Below, one piece after another: positions 1 through 8,737 of a DNA stretch of 64,000 bases. The translations under genes and the position numbers were made by a program. The DNA is from Ohtaekwangia sp. Its GTDB lineage: Bacteria > Bacteroidota > Bacteroidia > Cytophagales > Cyclobacteriaceae. The stretch's first letter is position 1. Each line of letters starts with the position of its first letter. The notes under the pieces are model-generated. The model saw only the letters and a program-made list of their open reading frames with translations. It did no database searches and was not told the DNA's origin. The stretch covers positions 1 through 64,000 of the forward strand of contig JAJNPV010000030.1 in assembly GCA_021155195.1 (NCBI GenBank), given 5' to 3'.

Positions 1-68
1 TTCTTCCAGTATTTCTTCCCTTGCTTAGGTGCAAGGTCAATTTCTTCAATGGACCAAACTGTATTCAT
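1..68 (-). CDS. N-terminal fragment of an unidentified protein (runs off the window)
   Basis: An ATG at 68-66 on the minus strand opens a frame that stays open to the window edge, giving about 22 residues beginning MNTVWSIEEIDLAP. There is no signal peptide and the fragment is too short to assign to a family. It is separated from the porin gene at 297 by about 230 bases that include a likely terminator, so it probably has its own promoter in that gap. It could be a chance reading frame; the missing remainder lies to the left. Confidence 0.4.
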   Translation of the reverse strand, partial: MNTVWSIEEIDLAPKQGKKYWK

Positions 69-221
69 ATCCCGAATCGTTTAAAAGTCATTTGCATAAT
101 TGTTTCGTGAACTCAAATTAGTAAGAACGCAGGTGCCGAGCAGAAAAAACCTTGGTTGATAGTTATGGTTAATTGGCAAAGCAGGTCAAGGATTGGGGAC
201 TCCCTTTTTTGCCTACGAGAA

Positions 222-248
222 AAGGGCACACCAACCAGATGTGCCCTT
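222..248 (-). terminator. Intrinsic terminator after the porin gene
   Basis: A perfect 9-bp stem (AAGGGCACA / TGTGCCCTT) with a 9-nt loop lies 49 bases downstream of the porin stop codon. Read on the minus strand the stem is followed by TTTTC. It is the only strong hairpin in the 228-base gap between the porin and the fragment at the left edge. Confidence 0.65.
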
Positions 249-296
249 ACTAACCCTAAACAAAACTCAACTAATTATAAAAACTCAATCTCACCC

Positions 297-1595
297 TTAG
301 AAACTTATAACTGCTTCAAGCATTACACCACTAAATTCAGCGCCTGCAAATCTTCCTGTCCATGCATTGCCATCGTAGCTTTGTTTCAAATATTCCAGTT
401 TGGTCAGGATATTTTTTGAGATATACCAGCCGCCAGCAAAATTCAGTCGACTAATCTCAAGTTTATCAGTTGCACTCTCTAACTGTTTTCCGCTGATTGT
501 GTTGTAGCGGGCTGCCACATAAAACTTTTCATTCTGGCCAAAGCGATAAATAATATCCCCTGCGAGTTGGGTAAATGCACCCTCTTTATCTGGTTGTGGA
601 GTAGTGAATTCATTGCTTCCGGAGGCCCGTTCGATAACACCAAACAATTCAAGTCCTTTAAATTTGATAAATGGGTTGATTTGAAGTGCCGTGATTTTGG
701 TAAATCGTGCATTATAACGACCATCAAAATTTCCGCCCTGCACGTTGCCGTTGGCATCTGGCTGGGTGTAGGTTACATAATAGTACCTTGAACCGGTGCG
801 GTCACCTCCATAGAGCCAAGTACCCGTTGTCTCACCTTTATTGATATACCAGGAACCGGTTAATCTTACCCTTAGGTCATCGTTGATCTGCTTGTCGTAT
901 CCCAACTTACCGTAAAACGAAGGCTTGTTGTCGCTTTGATCGTTGACTCTGACATTTTGGTTAAGTTTTCCATTGGTTACACCAACAAGCGCTAAGAATC
1001 CTTTGTTTTGCACTGTCACTTCGCCAAATGGCTCGGTCGAAAATGCATCCATGATGTAATTCTCATTAAATGGATTGAATATCGCCCGTGCGTTGTCTGA
1101 TCTTCTGAAGTGAGTATCACCGTAATTGAATTCATCGTACCCGATAGTGATGCTCGTAAATTTCATCACACCTTCGAGGAATCCTGGCTTCACAAAATCG
1201 AGTTTGTCCATGCGCAGATAACCGCCTTTGATATAGAAATCATTGTGGTTCCTGGAAGAAAGGTAAGACCGAAGATGCATCCGCACACCATCAAGCAATT
1301 GAACATCCACGTTCAAGTTTGCCGTAGGTAAGTTAAAATCTGATCCAAGTTCTACCAGGTTATCAAGATCGTTGCTCTGATTGAGAGACTGAAATTGCAT
1401 GGCGAAGTCTCCACCAATTCTAATTTTCATTCCCTGGAAAGAGGTCGTATCTGATTTGCTGGGTTCAAACACGTTGAGACCCCGCTTGTCATTGGGCCGC
1501 CAGTATTGTAAAGACGGTACTTGTGCATACAACACTCCTGATGTAAAGAATAGTAGGGGAAGTATGGCTTTGAGAATATTACCAATAGTTTTCAT
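297..1595 (-). CDS. Outer-membrane porin (phosphate-selective-porin-like beta-barrel)
   Basis: The predicted product is about 432 residues. The start at 1595 (MKTIGNIL) is preferred over an upstream in-frame start because it gives a clean signal peptide ending near YAQVPS. The mature protein has alternating hydrophobic/polar strands, many Tyr/Phe girdle residues, repeated FNPF / GGDF type turns and a C-terminal phenylalanine (EAVISF), as expected for an outer-membrane barrel inserted by the BAM complex. The N-terminal segment with a 'KIRIGGDFAMQFQSL' strand resembles OprO/OprP-like porins of Bacteroidota. The substrate cannot be read from the sequence. It sits downstream of a small Cys-rich protein and a TonB receptor on the same strand, with a 122-base gap, and ends in a hairpin terminator. 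Confidence 0.7.
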   Translation of the reverse strand: MKTIGNILKAILPLLFFTSGVLYAQVPSLQYWRPNDKRGLNVFEPSKSDTTSFQGMKIRIGGDFAMQFQSLNQSNDLDNLVELGSDFNLPTANLNVDVQLLDGVRMHLRSYLSSRNHNDFYIKGGYLRMDKLDFVKPGFLEGVMKFTSITIGYDEFNYGDTHFRRSDNARAIFNPFNENYIMDAFSTEPFGEVTVQNKGFLALVGVTNGKLNQNVRVNDQSDNKPSFYGKLGYDKQINDDLRVRLTGSWYINKGETTGTWLYGGDRTGSRYYYVTYTQPDANGNVQGGNFDGRYNARFTKITALQINPFIKFKGLELFGVIERASGSNEFTTPQPDKEGAFTQLAGDIIYRFGQNEKFYVAARYNTISGKQLESATDKLEISRLNFAGGWYISKNILTKLEYLKQSYDGNAWTGRFAGAEFSGVMLEAVISF

Positions 1596-1717
1596 GATGA
1601 TCGTATTAAATGGTTTGGATAAACAATTAAGATTAGAAAGGACGTTGAAGGACAATCCTGGAAACGCCCGAGTAAGCAACACATGAACGTATTCCTTACC
1701 GATTTCGGTTAAATGAT

Positions 1718-2101
1718 CTAAAGGAGAAAAGTTTGGAGCAGGATAGAGCGGTGTTTGCCCGACCTAACTGGTGGGTCATTTATTGAAGGTTGTAATGACC
1801 GATCATTATGGATACCACAGATATCCAATTGTGCATTGTATGATAGGACTGTGACAAGGCTCGTGGATGATACAATAGTCGGTGCCTGCACCGACTGAAA
1901 ATCATCGATTGATAAAGTAATTTCTTCATTCTTGCAGCCGTCACAAGTTTCCTCGGTCGTTTCACAACAGGAGTCCGTAGTTCTTTCAAATAACTCTGAA
2001 GTGATAAGTTTGTCATGACAGAAATGCTGATATAACGTCATTTCTCTGAATGGAAATAACACGGAGGTCAGGGCAGTAATATGCAGGATAAACCTTAGCA
2101 T
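1718..2101 (-). CDS. Small secreted Cys-rich protein (HYC_CC_PP-like)
   Basis: This 127-residue protein has an N-terminal hydrophobic signal, then a QHFCHDKL motif near residue 28, a DSCCE-TCDGC cluster near residues 43-56, and a C-terminal NDPP motif followed by a basic stretch and a hydrophobic tail (LLQTFLL). This order (H-x-C, CC, PP near the end) matches the small HYC_CC_PP proteins that recur beside metal-transport genes in Bacteroidota. Their biochemical role is not established; cysteine and histidine content suggests metal or thiol chemistry in the periplasm. Three related proteins occur elsewhere in this window (27703, 29972, 39882). It lies between a TonB receptor and a porin on the same strand. 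Confidence 0.6.
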   Translation of the reverse strand: MLRFILHITALTSVLFPFREMTLYQHFCHDKLITSELFERTTDSCCETTEETCDGCKNEEITLSIDDFQSVQAPTIVSSTSLVTVLSYNAQLDICGIHNDRSLQPSINDPPVRSGKHRSILLQTFLL

Positions 2102-2238
2102 TTTTGTCGTGCTTTCAATATCACACCCAAAAGTATCCCACCGGCAAGCAACGGCAAATGGTTGAAGTCAGTCCATTAAATGATTAATATCAGTTTTTTA
2201 GCAACGGTATGGGATACAACCTTAGAAACATAAGCAAA

Positions 2239-2260
2239 CAGCCCGGAACGAATCGGGCTG
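2239..2260 (-). terminator. Hairpin after the TonB-receptor gene
   Basis: A 7-bp perfect stem (CAGCCCG / CGGGCTG) with an 8-nt loop begins 21 bases past the receptor stop codon. Read on the minus strand it is followed by TTTGCTTAT, a weak U-tract, so it is a plausible intrinsic terminator. Confidence 0.55.
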
Positions 2261-2280
2261 CATTGGTGATTTGAGAGGTT

Positions 2281-4734
2281 TCAAAGCAAAGCCTTGATTC
2301 CGATCGTAAAACTTCTCGGCATTCCCGGTCGCAGACCAGCAGGCCTTCGAGCAACAGCATACACCTCATTGGTTATGTTGGAGATTGAACCATATGCTGT
2401 GAGAAATTTATTTAATCGAATGTTTGTAGATAGATCAACAATGAAATTTCCATTCAGCTTTTCCGATGGTGGAATTTCACCCTGACCGGGCGTGGTCCGC
2501 ATTACTCCAACAAACTTGGAACTAACATTGATATCAAATAAACGATGTTGCATCCCCGCGTTCAATGTTAGCTGGTTAGCGGCCAAATAAGGAATCTGAT
2601 CGCCTTTAACCACATTATTCCAATCTTCCGTATCAGGGTCAAAGGAACTGCCAAATTCTCCATTGGTATAGGTGTAGGCTAACGAAACCGGGATGCCTAT
2701 GCTTTTAGACCCTGAGATAAACGTGTATTGTATTTCAAGTTCAGTCCCGGCAACGGTTGCTTTGCCCGCATTAAATAAATCACCGGTTCCGCCACCACCG
2801 CTGGCCGCGAGATCAGACCCAAGCAGGTTTGAATAATTATTGTAGAAGAAAACAGCCTGCGCATTCAATCTTGAGGTAACGAGGCGTGCGCCCAACTCAT
2901 AGTTAATGCTCTCTTCGGGCTTATCATCTTTATCAAAACCGGGCGGGGCAAACCCTTTGTGAATACCTGCGAAGGTATTTAAGCTTTTCGTGACAGAATA
3001 ATTGATGCCCAACCCGGGGATCCAAACGCCAACACGATTGTCTTTAGTAGTAAGGTTTGCTCCGGACCGCTGCGGATCAGCCGTTTTGTAATCCAGTTGA
3101 GTAAGCTCAATACTTTCAAAACGAACTCCTGGCAAGGCGGAGAATTTTCCATACGTTAAACTATATTGCAGATATGCGGCAGAAGCTTTTGCTCCGCTGA
3201 TCCGATTGCTTTCCGTCCCTGGCGTACCAGCTGTCGTGAGTTTCATTATGCCATTCTCCATTGCATAAATATCCTGCCATTGATACCTGTCTTCTTCATC
3301 CTGATGGTAGCGAAAGCCAATTTCAATATCATGATCAATTTCTGCTGTCTTAAAATTGAATCCAGTAACCATTTGGATGCCTCTTGAATAATAGCTGCGA
3401 TTATTTGCTTTTACATAAAGGGCATCGGTATTTGGGCTGGTCTGGCCTGTCACAATGCTGTACTCATCACTGTAAGTAGAGGGGTCATCTAACAAGTTTG
3501 CAATGGAAACCTTTGCAGTGGTCCCATACTTAACTGCATCAAGTTTGTACCAGTTGCGGCTGAATTCATTCCGGTAAGCCGTGACGGAAACATCCATGAA
3601 GCGAGTCGGTATTATATTGTATTTTAAGGAATACTGATTGTGTTTTGTTGTGATGTTGTCAACCTGAGAGGAGGAGTATCTCCGGTAAGGGCTACTGTCG
3701 AAATCTCCCTGAGTTAGTCCAAGATAGGTTTCATCTGCATCGCTGGTGGCTTGGCCTATCTTAAACGTTAGCGCTTGATACACTTTGGCAGAAGAAGGAG
3801 TGTTGATCCTGAATTTGGCCAAGTAATCTTCATTTGTAAAACCTGTTGGCCCGCCATTGTCAAGTTCTTTAAAGCCCGTAGCAGTCTGTTGATACGTCTC
3901 CAACACAAAGCCACCATATTCAAACGACTGCCCAATGGACGCCTGTGCAATTCTTCGACCGAAGTTTCCACCCAGTAAATTTATTCGGGCAGACAAATCG
4001 GATGGAATTTGAGTGGAAATAAAATTGATAGCTCCCCCGGTGGTGTACGGACCATATTTTATCTGACTTGATCCTTTGCGAACTTCGATGCCTTGCATTC
4101 TACCTACCGTTGGAAAGTAATACGCTGCAGGTGAAGAATAGGGAGCGGGTGCGGCTAGTACGCCATCTTCCATCAATGTAATTTTGCTGCTGCGTTCAAC
4201 ACCGGTGCCTCGCATCCCGATATTCGGGCGTAAACCAAAACCATCTTCTTCCTGCAGGTTTACTCCGGGCACATTTCTCAGAATTCGGTTGACATCACTG
4301 TAATTGAATTCATTGAGCACTTTCAGGCTTAAATAATGTGCAGATCCCGGAATATCTGGGAGATATTTACTTCCACCAGTTAGCGTTTCCCGCGAAACAA
4401 CTATTTCTGGAAGTTCATACAAACTTTCTTTCAGCGCCAGCGTAAGCTTTACAGTTTCTTCAACAGTCAAATCGATGGGTTGAGATAGCGTGATAAACCC
4501 TATCGAAGACAACTTCAACACATACTTTCCGGGTGCAAGTCCGTGGAGCTTAAAAAATCCTTTCGCATTCGAAACATCACCTCTTCCTGTTTCATCAATA
4601 AAGACATTGACTCCTGCGAGGGGTTGGTTGTTAATATCGGTAATGGATCCTTCGACAGATCGGTCGGATTGTGCCAGGGATTGGAGAAGGCTAACATAAA
4701 GGATTGTGAAAAGGAGTATAGGTTTGGCTTTCAT
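2281..4734 (-). CDS. TonB-dependent receptor, FecA-like, with carboxypeptidase-regulatory domain
   Basis: This 817-residue outer-membrane receptor should import an iron chelate (or another metal complex) using TonB energy. It has a signal peptide (cleavage near SLAQSD), a CarboxypepD_reg-like domain at about 22-110 (GSITDINNQPLAGVNVFI), a plug domain at about 125-240 (the NVPGVNLQEEDGFG and NIGMRGTG motifs), and a 22-stranded barrel to the C-terminus (SFTIGIKALL). The segment with TYLGLT, DF and PYRRY is characteristic of the Fe(III)-dicitrate receptor FecA group; the true ligand is inferred only. No anti-sigma/ECF pair is adjacent. Two near-identical palindromes lie just upstream (4750-4770 and 4788-4810), pointing to metal-dependent repression. 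A hairpin follows the stop. Confidence 0.85.
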   Translation of the reverse strand: MKAKPILLFTILYVSLLQSLAQSDRSVEGSITDINNQPLAGVNVFIDETGRGDVSNAKGFFKLHGLAPGKYVLKLSSIGFITLSQPIDLTVEETVKLTLALKESLYELPEIVVSRETLTGGSKYLPDIPGSAHYLSLKVLNEFNYSDVNRILRNVPGVNLQEEDGFGLRPNIGMRGTGVERSSKITLMEDGVLAAPAPYSSPAAYYFPTVGRMQGIEVRKGSSQIKYGPYTTGGAINFISTQIPSDLSARINLLGGNFGRRIAQASIGQSFEYGGFVLETYQQTATGFKELDNGGPTGFTNEDYLAKFRINTPSSAKVYQALTFKIGQATSDADETYLGLTQGDFDSSPYRRYSSSQVDNITTKHNQYSLKYNIIPTRFMDVSVTAYRNEFSRNWYKLDAVKYGTTAKVSIANLLDDPSTYSDEYSIVTGQTSPNTDALYVKANNRSYYSRGIQMVTGFNFKTAEIDHDIEIGFRYHQDEEDRYQWQDIYAMENGIMKLTTAGTPGTESNRISGAKASAAYLQYSLTYGKFSALPGVRFESIELTQLDYKTADPQRSGANLTTKDNRVGVWIPGLGINYSVTKSLNTFAGIHKGFAPPGFDKDDKPEESINYELGARLVTSRLNAQAVFFYNNYSNLLGSDLAASGGGGTGDLFNAGKATVAGTELEIQYTFISGSKSIGIPVSLAYTYTNGEFGSSFDPDTEDWNNVVKGDQIPYLAANQLTLNAGMQHRLFDINVSSKFVGVMRTTPGQGEIPPSEKLNGNFIVDLSTNIRLNKFLTAYGSISNITNEVYAVARRPAGLRPGMPRSFTIGIKALL

Positions 4735-4749
4735 ACGTCAATAGTCTAT

Positions 4750-4770
4750 TATTTAGAATGATTTTAAATA
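4750..4770 (-). promoter_or_regulatory. Palindromic operator candidate 1 upstream of the FecA-like receptor
   Basis: A 9-3-9 inverted repeat (TATTTAGAA, spacer TGA, TTTTAAATA) has one mismatch. It starts 16 bases upstream of the receptor ATG. It resembles a second palindrome 39 bp further upstream; both contain TTATTTAGA in the same orientation. Binding by a DtxR- or Fur-type metal regulator is inference. Confidence 0.5.
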
Positions 4771-4787
4771 GCCTGCAATTTTATTTA

Positions 4788-4810
4788 TTATTTAGATTAA
4801 TTCCAAATAA
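4788..4810 (-). promoter_or_regulatory. Palindromic operator candidate 2 upstream of the FecA-like receptor
   Basis: A 9-5-9 inverted repeat (TTATTTAGA, spacer TTAAT, TCCAAATAA) has one mismatch. It lies 54-76 bases upstream of the receptor ATG. The TTATTTAGA arm is identical to that of the first palindrome and the two are 39 bp apart, about four helical turns, so two dimers could bind the same face of the DNA. Confidence 0.5.
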
Positions 4811-4841
4811 GTATTGAGGTGGAGGCTAACAATTGGGCTCC

Positions 4842-5714
4842 TTAAAAAGCCGATGCGATCAAATCAGCTATTTCGATCTTGTTGGTAGGATGACCGATTG
4901 TATTGGTTGTAACGATTGTGGCGACTCCGGCTGCTTTCAATTCCTCAAAAGCATTTCCCGCGAAAATTCCGTGTACGCCAATGCATATCGGTGGTTTCAT
5001 CCCGGCTCTCTTCAGGTGGCCGATTGTTTCAATCATGGTACGAGCCGTGGAGATAATGTCATCAACCAAAACCGGTGAATGTGCCTGATATTTCTCCACC
5101 TGCGGAACGGTAACTTCCACTTCCCGGTCGCCACGCCTTACTTTCTCCAATACAATAAAAGGTGCACCAGCATTCTTCGCTACGGCCTCAACCCACTGCT
5201 GGCTTTCGCTATCGGGTCCAATGAGAACAGGTCTTTCGATATTATCGCGAATCCATGCTGATATTAGTCCGGCAGCATGCAGCACCATACAGGGTACGGT
5301 ATAGATCTCACTCATCGAATGCAACCTGTGAAGGTGCGGATCGATCGTAAATAATGTGTCAGCAAAATTGGAAATAAACCGTGCAAAATATGTAGAGGTA
5401 ATACCTTCTCCAGGCTTGAATTGTTTGTCCTGCCGCATATAGGCGAGGTAGGGTGCGACCAGGCAAGTACAATCAGCGCCCAATGCTTTGGCGGTCTGAC
5501 TTAAAAAGTACAAAGGCAACAATTTTTCATCTGGATTGTTGAGGGTGCACACCATGATTACCCGTTTCCCTTTGACCTCGGAATGAATCCGAATATAGGT
5601 TTCCTTATCGGGAAACTGCCGCAACGTTGTTTTACCAATTTCCGCATCTAGCCGTGCTGCAATCTTTGCAGCCAGATTCTCATTACCGGGTAATGCAAAC
5701 ACTACAGTTCGCAT
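4842..5714 (-). CDS. prs: Ribose-phosphate pyrophosphokinase (PRPP synthetase), short form
   Basis: The 290-residue protein is predicted to make PRPP from ribose 5-phosphate and ATP in the cytoplasm. Visible signatures are the N-terminal FPDKETYIRI segment, the YMRQDK segment of the ATP site, the TIDPHLHRLHS segment, a catalytic K-x-R in LEKVRRGDREV, and the PRPP-binding loop VLVDDIISTARTM near residues 217-229. The length and the PHLHR form are nearer archaeal/class III-like enzymes than the roughly 315-residue housekeeping bacterial enzyme, so it is probably an accessory copy. It is 22 bases downstream of a nucleoside-phosphorylase gene in the same operon, which suggests a joint role in nucleotide ribose turnover. 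Alternative: a PRPP synthetase-like protein with a different acceptor. Confidence 0.85.
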   Translation of the reverse strand: MRTVVFALPGNENLAAKIAARLDAEIGKTTLRQFPDKETYIRIHSEVKGKRVIMVCTLNNPDEKLLPLYFLSQTAKALGADCTCLVAPYLAYMRQDKQFKPGEGITSTYFARFISNFADTLFTIDPHLHRLHSMSEIYTVPCMVLHAAGLISAWIRDNIERPVLIGPDSESQQWVEAVAKNAGAPFIVLEKVRRGDREVEVTVPQVEKYQAHSPVLVDDIISTARTMIETIGHLKRAGMKPPICIGVHGIFAGNAFEELKAAGVATIVTTNTIGHPTNKIEIADLIASAF

Positions 5715-5736
5715 AATAATTTAGTTTGGTTCAAAG

Positions 5737-7248
5737 TCAAAGTATTTCAAGTATCGAATTCTTATTCTCACTCAGGTATTCCTTTGCATAATCAAGTTCG
5801 CCACGTGATTGGGAGTAAAGTGTATATAAAATATCTCCCGGATTTACTTTTTTATACAAGGGAGAGAGGAAAAGAATACCGGCCCCGGGAGATTGTGGTG
5901 CACCACATAACTTGGCCAACCTCGCCAACTTCCGGTTATCAATGCGCACCACTACTCCTGAATGATCGCATCGCACATCATGCATAAACTCACCAATTAC
6001 TGGCTCGGTAAATCTTCCTTGCGCCTGACAAATGGCCTGGAATTTTTTCCACGCCTCTCCCTTTTCCAGTATGTTGAAGGCCATTTGATAGCCTTCAGCA
6101 CCTTTTGCTTTACCAGTAATTTCCAACAGGCGACCTGCCAGTTTCAACGAGCGATCTCTAAGATCAATGGGAGCATCACGTTCACCTTTTAATACAGCGA
6201 ATACATCTTTTGCCTCCAATGCGGGCCCGATTCCCCGACCCACTGGTTGTTGGCCATCTGTAAAGACAACATCTAAGATTAGGTTAATTGACTGTGCAAC
6301 CAAGAGCATTAAATCTTTCAAGTGCAAGGCCTCCTGCATGGTACGAACCTTAGCCGATTCTCCAATGGGGATGTCTATCACTACATGACTCGAACCCGCA
6401 GCAGCCTTCTTGGAAAGCACCGATGCAATCAATTGAGCCGGACTATCAAGATCCAATGAGCGCTCAACTGAAATAAGAATATCATCGGCAGGACTAAGTT
6501 TAACAGCGCCACCCCACACCATGCACCCCCCTTCCTGTTCGACAACTTTACGGATGGCTGTAAGATCGAGATTGACATTGGTGAACGTCTCAACCGTGTC
6601 GGCAGTTCCGGCCGGTGATGTGATGGCACGAGAGGAGGTTTTGGGGATTGTCAAACCAGCGGCAGCAATTATACTTACCACAATAGGAGTCGTTCGGTTT
6701 CCCGGTAGTCCACCGATGCAGTGTTTGTCTACAACTGTTTGCGTTGGCCAGGTAAGGTTTTGCCCAGCGCGAATCATGGCTTGCGTCAACGATACCACTT
6801 CTTCCGTACTTAGGCGGTCACCCGAACAGGATGCAATGAATGATGCAAGTTCAATGTTGGAATACTTACCCTGTGTGATATCATTTATAATTTCCTGAAA
6901 TGCATTGAGTGGCAATGTTTTTCCGTATAGCTTGGCGCGAACGCTGGCGAGTGAATCAACTGGAGGAAGATGCATGACCTCAATCAAATCATCTTCCCTT
7001 ACATTCAGCCGTGCCATTGCTTCCATTGACAAAGCTGCCTCACCATGTCGTAGCAGTTCTGAATTGTGAATTACGTTGAGCGTGGCAATGATGTTCTGAT
7101 CTTTGTGTCTTACCACCAATCGTGTAAGCGCCTTGAAACCCTCGGAAAGGCAAACATGGCAGTCATGGCGCATGTAGACGATGTTCTCACGGTAGGTATT
7201 AATACCAATGGATTTTACCTTTAATTGATTTGAATGTTTATGCTCCAT
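5737..7248 (-). CDS. AMP phosphorylase / thymidine phosphorylase family enzyme
   Basis: The 503-residue protein belongs to the pyrimidine-nucleoside phosphorylase superfamily in its long, archaeal-AMP-phosphorylase-like form. It has an extra N-terminal domain of about 85 residues, then the helical and alpha/beta domains. The phosphate/nucleotide loop reads VVDKHCIGGLPGNRTTP, and SSRAITSPAGTADTVE follows, replacing the DKHSTGG and GGTLDKLE signatures of classical DeoA. Such enzymes cleave AMP (or nucleosides) with phosphate to give ribose 1,5-bisphosphate and base. Neither a ribose-1,5-bisphosphate isomerase nor RuBisCO is in the window, so the archaeal pathway is not reconstituted here. It overlaps the upstream SRPBCC gene by 11 bases and is followed by prs, indicating co-translation. 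Confidence 0.85.
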   Translation of the reverse strand: MEHKHSNQLKVKSIGINTYRENIVYMRHDCHVCLSEGFKALTRLVVRHKDQNIIATLNVIHNSELLRHGEAALSMEAMARLNVREDDLIEVMHLPPVDSLASVRAKLYGKTLPLNAFQEIINDITQGKYSNIELASFIASCSGDRLSTEEVVSLTQAMIRAGQNLTWPTQTVVDKHCIGGLPGNRTTPIVVSIIAAAGLTIPKTSSRAITSPAGTADTVETFTNVNLDLTAIRKVVEQEGGCMVWGGAVKLSPADDILISVERSLDLDSPAQLIASVLSKKAAAGSSHVVIDIPIGESAKVRTMQEALHLKDLMLLVAQSINLILDVVFTDGQQPVGRGIGPALEAKDVFAVLKGERDAPIDLRDRSLKLAGRLLEITGKAKGAEGYQMAFNILEKGEAWKKFQAICQAQGRFTEPVIGEFMHDVRCDHSGVVVRIDNRKLARLAKLCGAPQSPGAGILFLSPLYKKVNPGDILYTLYSQSRGELDYAKEYLSENKNSILEIL

Positions 7249-7738
7249 TGTGCTTAGCTTTTTTTAGCAGTGTTTTTTTGCAATCGTCCAGCATGTTTTT
7301 TAAACACCACCGGCAATACCAATCTGCAAACAAAAATGAAATGAGGTTGTAAAAGAATCCTGAGGGTCTTTCGTAGCTGATGGAGAGTTTTGCTATTGTT
7401 CCATTCGGAATTTTTGTAAGCAATAAATGCATCTGATACCAGGAATAGATGATCAGCTTAGGGTCTCCAATTGTTTCCCAAGTCTTCTCTTCTCCAGGCA
7501 TCCACTTGGTAACTTCAACAGTAAAGTCCATTTTTATTCCTACCATTTTTCCTGTCCAACGATACTTAGTACCCAAACCTGTGTGATTTTCGGTGAGGAA
7601 CTTCAGATCGAGTTTACTTCCCATCATCATCGTTGACGATTTGGTCATGTGCATGCCAGTCACTCCCAGATTATCCAGGCACTCAAAAACAATGTCGGGC
7701 TGAAATGAAAAAGCTGTAGTTCTTAGAAGGGTTTTCAT
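7238..7738 (-). CDS. SRPBCC (START-like) family protein
   Basis: The 166-residue protein shows the START/polyketide-cyclase pattern: an N-terminal strand with RTTAFSFQPDIVFECLDN, a curved sheet, PGEEKTWETIGDPKL in the middle, and a long amphipathic C-terminal helix (MLDDCKKTLLKKAKH). These proteins bind hydrophobic ligands in a cavity; no ligand or catalytic residue can be named from sequence. The segment FYNLISFLFADWYCRWCLKN before the last helix is unusually hydrophobic and may contact membrane. The start at 7738 follows a 56-base gap from the alpha/beta-hydrolase gene, and its end overlaps the phosphorylase gene by 11 bases, so it is part of the same transcript. Confidence 0.7.
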   Translation of the reverse strand: MKTLLRTTAFSFQPDIVFECLDNLGVTGMHMTKSSTMMMGSKLDLKFLTENHTGLGTKYRWTGKMVGIKMDFTVEVTKWMPGEEKTWETIGDPKLIIYSWYQMHLLLTKIPNGTIAKLSISYERPSGFFYNLISFLFADWYCRWCLKNMLDDCKKTLLKKAKHNGA

Positions 7739-7794
7739 TTATAAGATATTTATAGAATCATTGATTGTCGGAGGTGTTTTAATCTGTTTCAATT

Positions 7795-8721
7795 TTATTT
7801 CTCTTCAAGAGTCTGGTTAAACCAATCTGTTATCTCAAATGCGGCTTGCTTGGGCCGGGAAAGCATCCAAAAGACACCTGCATTAACCTCCTTTATCTTC
7901 TTCTTGCAGGACAATTCTTCAAAAAGTTTTTTGAAATAATCGGGGATGAACCCCCGATTCAGAACAATAAACATGGTTGGAACCTGTAAACTGTTTAAGG
8001 GGGCAGGAGGAGGTGTGGAGACTAGAGAGTAAACTGCTTTTAACGGATAATGCGTATCAAAGTCCGGGTCATTCGTGAAAGCACTCACCAGCCTTCTTTC
8101 TCTTTCGTAATTTTCACCATCTGCATCAATCATTTCTTCAAGATCAAGGTATAATCTGATGGGAATTTTAAATGAAGGGATCATTTTCACAGCTACTCGT
8201 GCAACGACCATTAGCCACTTTCTCCTTGAAGCCGATCCTCTTTTCCCCTTGAAGCTCTTGTGAAATTCAGGATCCGTCAGTACGGCAGGCGCATTAAGGA
8301 ATACCGCACTCTTGATTTGGCCGGGTTTCAGAATAAGATAGAATGCAGCAAAACCTCCAAGCCCCTCCGCACAAATACCAGGAATCAAATGATGTTTTTG
8401 AATAATGTGCGCAACCGCATCCACATGCCTTGCTACTAGTTCAGCAATCGTACTGCCTCCGTGCCGGGGCATGACAAAGACATTGTAACCGTATGAATGG
8501 ATATGGAATGCCAATTCTGCGAATACATAAGCGTGAGCGAATGAACCCTGGGATAGCAATATGCAAGGGGCCTGCTTATTGAATTCAAAATAAAGCAAGT
8601 CCAATGATTTTCCTCCGGAATCGAATGTGTCTGTTCTTAGAGATCGTTCGATAACAGCCGCATCAGTTTCCTGTATGTAATTTTGTTTCCAGTATTGAAC
8701 GATCTTATCTGAGGTTTTCAT
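7795..8721 (-). CDS. Alpha/beta-hydrolase fold protein, probably catalytically inactive
   Basis: The 308-residue product has the alpha/beta-hydrolase layout: an early strand-turn LLSQGSFAHAYVFAELA (oxyanion-like region), FVMPRHGG, then the nucleophile-elbow region ICAEGLGGFAAF near residue 117. The expected G-x-S-x-G-G is here A-E-G-L-G-G, so the catalytic serine is glycine. The late region that should carry the catalytic histidine reads EVNAGVFWMLSRP and has no histidine. This points to a binding or scaffold role rather than ester hydrolysis. It sits 17 bases after the beta-CASP nuclease gene, in the same direction. No secretion signal is visible. Alternative: a hydrolase using a different nucleophile. 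Confidence 0.7.
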   Translation of the reverse strand: MKTSDKIVQYWKQNYIQETDAAVIERSLRTDTFDSGGKSLDLLYFEFNKQAPCILLSQGSFAHAYVFAELAFHIHSYGYNVFVMPRHGGSTIAELVARHVDAVAHIIQKHHLIPGICAEGLGGFAAFYLILKPGQIKSAVFLNAPAVLTDPEFHKSFKGKRGSASRRKWLMVVARVAVKMIPSFKIPIRLYLDLEEMIDADGENYERERRLVSAFTNDPDFDTHYPLKAVYSLVSTPPPAPLNSLQVPTMFIVLNRGFIPDYFKKLFEELSCKKKIKEVNAGVFWMLSRPKQAAFEITDWFNQTLEEK

Positions 8722-8737
8722 TTTACGATCCTGTTCA

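Noticed and set aside
156..419. Open frame of 87 residues on the plus strand overlapping the porin end
   Set aside because: It overlaps the porin gene in the opposite direction, has no domain or signal peptide and crosses a terminator hairpin; a shadow frame.
4842..7248. Archaeal-type AMP-to-RuBisCO pathway
   Set aside because: Only the phosphorylase-like enzyme is present; no ribose-1,5-bisphosphate isomerase or RuBisCO gene is in the window.
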